Assembly (NCBI RefSeq): GCF_017573545.1
Contig: NZ_JAGEOK010000040.1
Span: forward strand, 1 to 64,000
DNA: 64,000 bases
Source: Actinomadura nitritigenes
GTDB taxonomy: Bacteria > Actinomycetota > Actinomycetes > Streptosporangiales > Streptosporangiaceae
Direction: 5' to 3'
The translations under genes were made by a program, and so were the position numbers. The notes under the pieces were generated by a model. It did not search any database. It saw nothing but the letters and a program-made list of their open reading frames with translations, and was not told where the DNA came from. This document shows, piece by piece, positions 58,701-64,000 of this stretch; positions within the stretch are counted from its first letter, which is position 1, and each line of letters starts with the position of its first letter.

Positions 58701-61700
58701 CCCAGCGACAGCTGGCGCCGGTCGTTCGAGGCGCACCTGCACTCCCAGCACCGGGCCGGGCACTCGATCGACCGGGTCGACTTCTTCCCCGAGCCGAACG
58801 GCGACCGGGTCACGCCCGAGGTCGTCCACGTCCGCTGGACGGAGACGGTCCCGAGCCCCGTCCCAGGCGGGGAGCCCACGGTCTACACGCACTACCGGAG
58901 CTACCACAACCTGGAGCCGAGCCTTCGGACCGTCGGTTCCGGGGGCGACCCCGTTCCCCCGGGAAGCGACGGCTCCCACTCTCCGGCACAGCCCGGCGGG
59001 TCGGACGCGCCGCAGCCCCGCATGCGCGCCCCGCGCCCCGAACCGGGCGACCAACGCGTCGCCCCCCATGACACCCCCGCGTCCCCGGAACCGCGCACGG
59101 CCGACCCGTCCGGCGCCGAGCCGCGCACCGGCGAACCAAGCACGACCGAGCCACCCGCGAGCGAGCCCCGCACGACCGAACCGTCCGGGACCGAACCGTC
59201 CGCGACCGAGCCCCGCACGGACGACCCGTCCGCCGACGAGCCGCGCACGGCCGACCCGTCGGGCGCCGAGCCGCGCACCGGCGAACCAAGCACGACCGAG
59301 CCACCCGAAACCGAGCCCCGCACGACCGAACCGTCCGGGACCGAACCGTCCGCGACCGAGCCCCGCACGGACGACCCGTCCGCCGACGAGCCGCGCACCG
59401 GCGACCCGTCCAGCACCGAGCCGCACAACGGCGAGCCGCGGACCAGCGACCCGGCCGCCGCCGAGCCCGGTCCGGAGGCCGCCCGGCCGGAGGGACGGCC
59501 TGGCGACGCCGCCGGCCGACCCGACTCCGAGGCCGCGCGCCCGCCCGCCGACACGGCAGGGACACCGGGCACGACGGGGACGCCGGAGGCGGCGCGTCCG
59601 GACGCCCGTTCGCATTACGGCTGGTACGAGTCGGAGGCGCCGAGCACCGCACCGAGGCCGGAGGCGGGCGCCGGGTCCACCGGGCCGTCGTCCACGGTCG
59701 GCCCGCCGCGTCCGCGCGGCGCGGAGCCGGAGCCGGGCGGGAACGCCCCGAGGACGGAGGGCCCAGCCGGAACGGCGAACCGGGCACCGGAGACGGCACG
59801 TCCCGGAGAGACCGCCGCGCCGCGCGGCGAGACCACGCCGCCCGGCGGCGAAGGCGCCCGTCCGGAGCACGAGGACGCGCCGTCCACCGCCGGGACGGGA
59901 CGCGGCGAGGACCCGGTGCGGCTGGAGAACGAGCCGTCCGGCGCCGGGCCCGCGCCGCAGCCGGACGCGCAGCCGAGGTCGCGGGCCGCGGAGCCTGAGG
60001 GCGAGCGGCCCCGCACGGCCGATCCGGAGCTGATGCGCCGGATCCAGGAGAACGAGCAGCTCCGGCAGATCGTCGACCAGGCGCGCGACACCGTGGTCAA
60101 CGACCGCGGCGACCGGCTCGGCGACCTGCTGGACGACGACCTGCGGACCCGGCTGCCGAATCATCCGGAGCTGGCGCGGATCATCGAGGGGAACGGGCCT
60201 CCGCCACTGACCCGGGCCGAGCAGGCGATCCACGACTCGCTGCTGGCGAGGCCGCGGACGCTGCACAGCCTGCTGACGCACCCCGAGGCCGTCCACATCC
60301 TGGAGGAGTCGATCCGGGAGGTGAACGAGCGGGGTCCCGACGCGGTCCTGGCCGAGGGGCCCGCCAAGCCCGTCCGGACGCCGCTGGAGGACTGGCAGAC
60401 GCAGATCAGCGACCGGGTCATCGCCGAGATCGGCACGTCGAAGGCGCCGGGCCAGCCGGGGTTCGACCACGAGGCGCTGGACGCCGAGCGGGCGAGGGCC
60501 GGTGAGGGCCGGCCGGTGCCGAAGGACAGCCCGCTGGTCAACGACTACCTCGACGACCTGTACCGGGCGGCCGAGGAGCAGCGGGGCACGCTGCACGACG
60601 TCCTGCGCGACCTGGCGAACGAGCCCGAGGACGCGAAGATGCGGCCGGGCGCCAAGGACCGGGTGCGCGCCCTCGACAAGATCATCAACGAGAACAACGG
60701 CGACGCGTCCACGCTGAACGACCTGCTGGGCGGCAAGGTCCAGTTCGACAGCGTCGCGGACCTGTACCGCGCGCTGGACCGCGTCCAGGACGTCACGCGG
60801 CGGCACGGCGTCGACGTCGTCTCGATCAAGGACCGGCTGCGCAGCCCGCAGCCGAGCGGCTACCGCGACATCCGGATGACGGTCCGGATGCCGAACGGGC
60901 ACATCGGCGAGCTGCGCCTGCACCTGCGGTCGTTCGACGCCGTCGCCGACCACGAGCACTCGCTGTACGAGGTCTCGCGGGACCTGCCGAACGTCGCCGA
61001 CGAGCAGGCCGCGCGCGGTGAGCGCGAGCCGGGGCTGACGAACGAGGAGCAGGCCGTCGTGGAGGCGGTGAACCGGCGCCTCAACGAGCAGTTCAAGGAC
61101 GCCCTGGACCAGGCGCTGCCGCCGCATCTGCGCAGCACGCCCGGGGAGGGGCCGCCGGAACCGCAGCACCGCGACGCCGAACCGCACCCGCCGTCCGAGG
61201 GCCGTCCGCGGCCGGAGCAGGCGCCCGCGCACGGGACGCACGAGCCCGCCGAGGGCGGCCACGAGCCCGTCCACGAGGGCGAGCCGGCCCATGAGGGCGA
61301 GCACGAGCCCGCACAGCCCGGCGACACCCCGATCCCCGCGGACCTGCCGCCGCACCTGCACGACGTGTTCCGCGGCAGCGACGAGACCCCGGCGGGCCGG
61401 TCGTTCCACGACCCGTCCGACCCGGCGATGCGCGACCTGGCGCAGCGGGTCCCGGCCGACCCGCACCGGTTCGTGGTCGACGGGCACGGCGACGCGGACG
61501 GGCTGCGGCTCGGCGGCGACCGCCGGCTCGGCGTGGACGACCTCGCCGACCTGATCCGCAACGACCCGAACTGGAACGGCCGCGAGGTGCTGCTGCTGGC
61601 CTGCCACACCGGCGACGGCGAGTTCGCCGCCCGGCTGGCCGAGCGGCTCGGCGTCCCGGTCGTGGCGCCGCACGGCCTGGCCTGGTCGGACGGCGACGGG

Positions 61701-63500
61701 AACGTGTACGCCTCGGCCGGCCACCCGGACGCGGACGGGCAGGTCCGGCCGGGCCTGCCGCCGGACGGCTCCTGGACCGCGCACCACCCGGACGGCACCA
61801 CCGCGCCCGCGGGCGAGGGCGGCTACGCCCCCGGCCACCGCGGCGGCGACGACGCGCACCCGCGCGGCGACGCGGAGGCGCGCGGGCTGCGGGACCTGTT
61901 CCAGCGCCGCCGGAACTCCGAACCACCGGCCGGCAACGGCTGGGACGGCGGCCCGCCGCACGCCGGACACGCGGATCCGCGCCGTCCGGCGCCCGGTCAC
62001 GGCACTCCGTACACCCCTGCGGCCCGTCCGGCCACGGCGCCGGGAGCACACCCGGGCGCCCATCCCGGCACGGACCCCCGCGTCCACCCCGGAGCAGCGC
62101 CCGCCGCCACCCCGGCCGCGCACCCCGGAGCCGCGCCCGCCGCGCACCCCGGCGCGACACCGGCCGCGCACCCGGGCACCCACCCCGGAGGCGCCCCGGT
62201 CGCGCACGCCGGTGCCGCTCCAGGCGGTACCCCCGGTGTCCGGCCCGGCACGAACCCGGTCGCGGGACCGGGCGGGCGGCCCGCCGCTCACCCGGGGACG
62301 GCTCCGGGCGGACGTCCGGCCGCGGGGCCCGGCGTGCCACCGAACGCGCGTCCCGCCGCGCATCCGGGCACCGCGCCCGGCGCACGCCCCGGCACGACGC
62401 CGGGCGGCCACTCCGGCGCGACGCCCAACGCCCGCCCAGGCGGCCCCTCAGGCGCACGCCCTGGCACGCACCCCGGCACCCACCCAGGAGCGCACCCAGG
62501 CACCCACCCGGGGACGCACCCAGGCGATCACAACCCCGCCGCCGGTCACCCCCAGCCGCACCAGCCGGGTGAGCATGCGGCAGGGCAGCATCCCGGCGCG
62601 CACCATCAGGAGATCGGGCACGTCGACTCCGACACCGTCCGCCGGTTCGACAGCGACCACGACGGCGAGCTGTACGGCGAGACGCGGCTGGCGCACGTGT
62701 ACCAGCAGCTCCCGCCGCACCTCCAGCAGGCGGTGCACTGGTACACGGTGCAGTCCATGCCGAACCCGCACCTGCGGCCGGGCGCGGACGTCGGCCGGTA
62801 CCTGAACCAGGTGCGGCTGGAGGAGAACTACGCGCAGCACCTGATGTACCTGAACGGCGGCCGCATGCCCGTCGACTCGCATGTGCTGAACGACATGTGG
62901 CGCCGCCCGGACCTGACGGACTACCAGCGGCAGATCGTCCAGTACGTCCTGTCGCACGAGAGCCCCGAGCTGCGGCTGCAGGAGATCTGGCGGCAGCACC
63001 AGGACCACGACCGGCTGCGCGAGTACCTCGGCGGCGACCCGACGCCGGAGGCGTTCTGGCGGCGGATCGCCGAGCTGGACCAGGCGCTGCACCAGCCGCT
63101 GCCGGAGCCGGTCGAGACGGTCCGCGGCCTGCACGACGTGTCGTTCCTGCTCGCTCCGGACGGCGCCCCGCTCGGCAACCGGGATCCGCGGATGCTGATC
63201 GGCATGACGCAGGCGGAGCCGGGCTACATGTCCACCTCGCTCGGGGTGAACCCGGCGGTGGTGGACGGCAACGCGTTCGAGTTCCGGATGCGGATGCGGC
63301 TGCCGGCGGGCGCGCACGGGCTCTGGATGGGGACCCGCAGCGCCTACCCGGACCAGCGGGAGCTGGTCCTGCCCCGCGGCACCCGGTATCGCATCACGAA
63401 CGTCGTCCATACTGGGTTCACCTGGTCGCGGACCGCGGCCGGCGGCTGGGTGCAGCGGCCCACGTTCGACATCTGGGCGGACGCGTATCCGCCCCGGTGA
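52764..63500 (+). CDS. Giant multi-domain type VII polymorphic toxin
   Basis: 3,578 residues; GTG 52764. 1-108: CpnT/WXG100-like helical domain; about 109-300: hydrophobic helices (MFIALLIVTA) and Gly-rich loops. 310-1170: Gly/Ser-, then Pro/Thr/Glu-rich linker. 1195-1400: zincin-like, HEFGH at 1298-1302 with probable third ligand Glu1362. 1640-2060: beta repeats then an endonuclease-like domain (GGH with His1947, GERINYFPQ, NRG). 2540-2790: RelA/SpoT-like fold (GGKVQFDS, SGYRDIRM at 2698-2705). 2850-3030: caspase-like His2908 (DGHG) and Cys2947 (LLLACHTG). 3095-3260: HPG repeats. 3440-3578: ADP-ribosyltransferase (Arg3454, Ser-Thr-Ser 3490-3492, Gln3531-x-Glu3533). Domain calls rest on motifs only. 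Probably secreted through ESX. Confidence 0.88.
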   Translation: MGLEIPAEVQWLSWIVGSDWPEGDETAMRRCADAWRQAATSINDLVGDVTGSVNDVRGTLDAEAAEKFQKNVEQWITTDPRLLPSMADACNKLADVMDNGALDIEYAKYMFIALLIVTAIEIAMLIAAAFETFGASTAGIPAVEGAAQVTARTIFKELMEKLGEKFLGAVLKGAAFGALQGGGLDLIVQGVQIAQGNRKDVDWAKTGQATLDGAIGGAISGGIGFGAGKIPGVGDAAATPLGNMFKGMARDGVSEAVSGVAGTVATSAIHGDPLSWDAIAKGATSGAFGGAVGGGKGGLTEFDGGVPGGDPAGPNVDPTPVTTHTPSTGGGSGEGGSGGGGSDGGGSGGGSGGGGGSHVTGGGGGGGGGSHDGGGSGGGGGGSHGGGAGGSHDGGGSGGGGGNRISTLLGDSGGGGTNHGVSLASAAPEGGGGGGGAPSSGGGGSGGGLGGNPGAFSGGGAGGSDGGAPGSASSGGGPSGAVPMGGGTAPGGAPAAGGGSVPGGATPSGGGGTGSAGGSGSGSGSGSGSGAPGSGSGSAGSGGSGGPSGARPGGGAPGGTPGSPAGGGPSTGSGSSGGGSGRGRDESPSGSTSSRSPGDGTAAPGDPHTSPGDEHSVPSGGGTDPAARTETPSPTGEHTTPSPTEHAPPPGGEHAPAPDGEAPSGSRTTPPATEHTTPPAGGEQTPASGGERTPTTGNEAPTGSRTTPPAGGEHTPTSGTAPTGGNTTPPASGSGTTPAGGTPSGTSTRSGDHGTATTGGGAPTSGGGSAPEGGGGSAPGDSGGSEATGGGSDPADGGSADGGDPSAPEGADAPPTSTAGSPDAKDGGRATADLPDAMAAPDHGGSDGSSGQPGVIAGVPMPMGGMGGGGSAVRGGDAAAGSGGGGTRVRTTTPSSGSGRPETTSRSPQEPGSRVPKPSRPGDGHGAAPGENGPQPTHEAPSGAGTENAPPPHEQTPPAQEGATPPAEHAPAGTENTRPAPDAPSGDEGGRPAPERPLTDDNSPADPAEHPIQNLDDQGVVRPGDPQGDAGPEPERTPSGDEGGQAAPERPLTDGNGPADPAERPIQDVDDQGVVRGDAPETTGEPAPGEGGPSRENGASSPRDGEPGDAPRRQGPESGAPEEHPKQAGTPGEHEQPEGSAPRDGQSDDGTGDHGGDDQGADDASGDHDGGDSSHDLADAEHEAREILSQFGDDAPAVDFTSRPIDPAAAAEINRALGRLAADYPGTMRQLNRIETTAMPPNESDTLAYARTGGPDQGIYINDDAFGDNAERNAEGADEEADGYTVPGGGSTEGVFTHEFGHQLGQRLLNDPVMRAELNRAISDALGVPYDATRPHDPAMKSRIENALSQYGATNPHELMAEAFTEHRLAENPRDLARAVGDVMDRHFRGEAPASTPSANDGGAPGNRVSHDGTPGTDRGTPEGAPRTGDGTTDPSTAPHDRGTGEGTPRHDDGQMRPDEGRPRTTETEPPGSETPPRHDSGQLPSDDGRPHESGPPRRDGGELPPGEHRPAGGETGPRPDEGRPRSNETEPRPDDGRPRTNETEPGRGEAPPRHDGGELTPGERRPAGETEPHPGERTPGRPGEGEDGPQFRRSRPGEEGSDPAGGDGSTPPPDSPSGTSADEPGGPRMPHQQAEWDPPRHTDDRSIDLDPTQRIVDVGPLQPNSRYTVHEVGPDGRRTPRSVAYTDGDGEVSHVTNYTSDEPGARVVPPNDNVDVTRPEPGVTHRIDLGHVNPHVFTGEENAHGQGSAPSATRFEPPADAAPHQWPGRYDPSADGPFSNQPDLPRNSRIEVTGPDGKLHGVFWTDGEGNVTHVRTWYGDKTRGFNPELGDSTRTTAQGVPKPNTHYLIEPHDRFEVDNPTRLDPPDAARHGDFTDNGVEPGTFMYHTDEHGQADAASGRPEYDAGRKQRNEGVQTNVGHIGGGSPPTAPSSHPGEYRGGSFDGGHIFPHEGRGPGERINYFPQESKTNRGNRGEDFEPSDSWRRSFEAHLHSQHRAGHSIDRVDFFPEPNGDRVTPEVVHVRWTETVPSPVPGGEPTVYTHYRSYHNLEPSLRTVGSGGDPVPPGSDGSHSPAQPGGSDAPQPRMRAPRPEPGDQRVAPHDTPASPEPRTADPSGAEPRTGEPSTTEPPASEPRTTEPSGTEPSATEPRTDDPSADEPRTADPSGAEPRTGEPSTTEPPETEPRTTEPSGTEPSATEPRTDDPSADEPRTGDPSSTEPHNGEPRTSDPAAAEPGPEAARPEGRPGDAAGRPDSEAARPPADTAGTPGTTGTPEAARPDARSHYGWYESEAPSTAPRPEAGAGSTGPSSTVGPPRPRGAEPEPGGNAPRTEGPAGTANRAPETARPGETAAPRGETTPPGGEGARPEHEDAPSTAGTGRGEDPVRLENEPSGAGPAPQPDAQPRSRAAEPEGERPRTADPELMRRIQENEQLRQIVDQARDTVVNDRGDRLGDLLDDDLRTRLPNHPELARIIEGNGPPPLTRAEQAIHDSLLARPRTLHSLLTHPEAVHILEESIREVNERGPDAVLAEGPAKPVRTPLEDWQTQISDRVIAEIGTSKAPGQPGFDHEALDAERARAGEGRPVPKDSPLVNDYLDDLYRAAEEQRGTLHDVLRDLANEPEDAKMRPGAKDRVRALDKIINENNGDASTLNDLLGGKVQFDSVADLYRALDRVQDVTRRHGVDVVSIKDRLRSPQPSGYRDIRMTVRMPNGHIGELRLHLRSFDAVADHEHSLYEVSRDLPNVADEQAARGEREPGLTNEEQAVVEAVNRRLNEQFKDALDQALPPHLRSTPGEGPPEPQHRDAEPHPPSEGRPRPEQAPAHGTHEPAEGGHEPVHEGEPAHEGEHEPAQPGDTPIPADLPPHLHDVFRGSDETPAGRSFHDPSDPAMRDLAQRVPADPHRFVVDGHGDADGLRLGGDRRLGVDDLADLIRNDPNWNGREVLLLACHTGDGEFAARLAERLGVPVVAPHGLAWSDGDGNVYASAGHPDADGQVRPGLPPDGSWTAHHPDGTTAPAGEGGYAPGHRGGDDAHPRGDAEARGLRDLFQRRRNSEPPAGNGWDGGPPHAGHADPRRPAPGHGTPYTPAARPATAPGAHPGAHPGTDPRVHPGAAPAATPAAHPGAAPAAHPGATPAAHPGTHPGGAPVAHAGAAPGGTPGVRPGTNPVAGPGGRPAAHPGTAPGGRPAAGPGVPPNARPAAHPGTAPGARPGTTPGGHSGATPNARPGGPSGARPGTHPGTHPGAHPGTHPGTHPGDHNPAAGHPQPHQPGEHAAGQHPGAHHQEIGHVDSDTVRRFDSDHDGELYGETRLAHVYQQLPPHLQQAVHWYTVQSMPNPHLRPGADVGRYLNQVRLEENYAQHLMYLNGGRMPVDSHVLNDMWRRPDLTDYQRQIVQYVLSHESPELRLQEIWRQHQDHDRLREYLGGDPTPEAFWRRIAELDQALHQPLPEPVETVRGLHDVSFLLAPDGAPLGNRDPRMLIGMTQAEPGYMSTSLGVNPAVVDGNAFEFRMRMRLPAGAHGLWMGTRSAYPDQRELVLPRGTRYRITNVVHTGFTWSRTAAGGWVQRPTFDIWADAYPPR
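55716..56000 (+). repeat. 162-bp-period direct repeat in toxin linker
   Basis: Two copies starting at 55716 and 55878 encode the same phrase: SGDEGG, then APERPLTD, PADPAE, PIQ, DDQGVVR. The copies differ at scattered positions but keep the acidic and Pro pattern. They lie between the Pro-rich linker and the zincin-like domain. Confidence 0.85.
59091..59390 (+). repeat. Near-identical 150-bp tandem repeat
   Basis: Two adjacent 150-bp (50-codon) copies, 59091-59240 and 59241-59390, differing at only a few bases, followed by a partial third copy. They encode PRTxDPS/TEPS-type units between the endonuclease-like and RelA-like domains. High identity implies recent duplication and a risk of assembly collapse. 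Confidence 0.9.
62041..62535 (+). repeat. HPG-type low-complexity repeat
   Basis: About 160 codons of His/Pro/Gly/Ala units (AHPGA, THPGT, ARPGT) connect the caspase-like domain to the ADP-ribosyltransferase end. It is an extended linker; His clusters might also bind metal. Confidence 0.85.
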
Positions 63501-63523
63501 CGCCGCGCGAAGGGAACGCGGCG
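63501..63523 (+). terminator. Hairpin between toxin and downstream gene
   Basis: 7-bp perfect arms CGCCGCG (63501-63507) and CGCGGCG (63517-63523), loop of nine, starting at the base after the toxin stop. It may attenuate read-through or protect the mRNA end; the next gene begins 55 bp later with its own ribosome-binding site. Confidence 0.45.
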
Positions 63524-63578
63524 CGGCCGGGACGCCGCGCCGAGGGGACGCCACGCAGATTCGGAAGGGACAGATGCC

Positions 63579-64000
63579 ATGAGCACCCCGCCTGACCCGG
63601 GCGGTAGCAGCGGGTTCCCGGGCATGCCCTGGCCTCCCGACCCTTCGCGGCCGCTGCCGTCCCCGGGCGCCGCCCACGACCCGCTCGACCTGCCGCCGCC
63701 GCCGGCGCCGCAGGGGGAGCCGCTCCCGCCGCGGGAGAGCTACGAGCGCTCCACCCGGCAGCGGGTCCTCTACCTGCCGGTCATGGCCGGCGGCGACCTC
63801 CTCGGCTACCTGTGGGCCGCCGAGAGCAACACCAACGCGTGCGGGTTCATCCGCAACCTGGCGTTGTTCGAGCGGAGCCTGGACGCGTCGTCGCTGTGGA
63901 ACCGGCGGCTGGACCAGTCGTACGACGAGGGGCTGCCCGCGCAGGACGCGGTGCGCCGGTGGCGCGGCGCCCCGGAGGACCCGGAGGGCGGCGCGATCCC
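63579..64000 (+). CDS. Candidate immunity protein, truncated by window end
   Basis: ATG at 63579 with GGAAGG eight to ten bases upstream; the frame stays open for 140 codons to the window edge, so the C-terminus is missing. A Pro/Gly-rich stretch of about 48 residues precedes YERSTRQRVLYLPVMAGGDLLGYLWAAE, a strand-rich start of a globular domain. No signal peptide. Its position directly after a polymorphic toxin, on the same strand, is the usual place for the cognate immunity gene. I do not recognise the family; an unrelated ESX accessory is possible. Confidence 0.7.
   Translation, partial: MSTPPDPGGSSGFPGMPWPPDPSRPLPSPGAAHDPLDLPPPPAPQGEPLPPRESYERSTRQRVLYLPVMAGGDLLGYLWAAESNTNACGFIRNLALFERSLDASSLWNRRLDQSYDEGLPAQDAVRRWRGAPEDPEGGAI

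Noticed and set aside
56838..62411. Antisense open frame of 1,857 codons opposite the giant toxin gene
   Set aside because: It is a by-product of extreme GC and codon periodicity; the translation is Arg/Gly/Val-rich without domains, and the plus-strand frame has clear motifs throughout.
62041..62535. HPG repeat as a CRISPR or DNA-level repeat array
   Set aside because: The repetition is at protein level with irregular DNA units and no spacers.

Overview
The window is very GC-rich (third codon positions almost always G or C), with GTG/TTG starts, densely overlapping genes, a MurT/GatD pair, Pro-rich single-pass envelope proteins and type VII (ESX) secretion parts. This indicates an actinobacterium. 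A galactofuran-type locus, a CpnT-like toxin and zinc-ribbon/TM proteins together suggest the Streptosporangiales (Actinomadura-like), but that placement is inference. No RNA genes, CRISPR arrays, insertion sequences or replication origin were found.

Layout. (1) 1-1248: a DNA cloverleaf palindrome at the left edge, then about 1.15 kb of AT-richer DNA with no convincing gene. (2) 1249-6331, minus strand: two small paralogous membrane proteins, a Tat-exported metallophosphoesterase, a small membrane-associated protein, and gatD-murT (peptidoglycan amidation). (3) 6728-9687, plus: two zinc-ribbon/Pro-rich/TM paralogues carrying threonine motifs typical of FHA ligands. (4) 9857-13336, plus: P450, ferredoxin and ferredoxin reductase, followed by a LysR regulator. 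(5) 13347-18560, minus: a HerA/DUF87 ATPase and a membrane-anchored relative with a ruined Walker A. (6) 18844-38014: a cell-envelope polysaccharide locus with glf, GlfT2-like and GlfT1-like galactofuranosyltransferases, a Wzm/Wzt exporter (Wzm frameshifted), a HAD-type protein, a double methyltransferase, two sulfotransferase-like proteins, a GT39-like membrane transferase, a GH43 glycosidase, a sulfatase and an esterase. (7) 38126-44341: a TM protein with an extracellular BNR propeller, a GT2 glycosyltransferase and an LCP ligase. (8) 44465-64000: a type VII secretion accessory and effector locus.

How they work together. Region 6 reads as synthesis, export, decoration and remodelling of a galactofuran-containing wall polymer. 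The LCP protein in region 7 is the type of enzyme that attaches such polymers to peptidoglycan, while MurT/GatD amidates the lipid II stem. In region 8, an EspI-like ATPase, an EspL-like YbaB protein, a DUF6177 protein and a WXG100 substrate accompany a 3,578-residue effector. The WXG100 gene, the giant gene and the open reading frame at the right edge (a candidate immunity gene) appear to form one operon behind a recognisable promoter at 51944-51973.

Main novelty candidates: the giant effector, which strings a zincin, a DNA/RNA endonuclease-like domain, a RelA/SpoT-like domain, a caspase-like His/Cys domain and a C-terminal Q-x-E ADP-ribosyltransferase behind one CpnT-like N-terminus; the left-edge cloverleaf with three C(GAA)G mini-hairpins; and two pairs of intact and motif-degenerate paralogues (HerA ATPases and sulfotransferase-like proteins).
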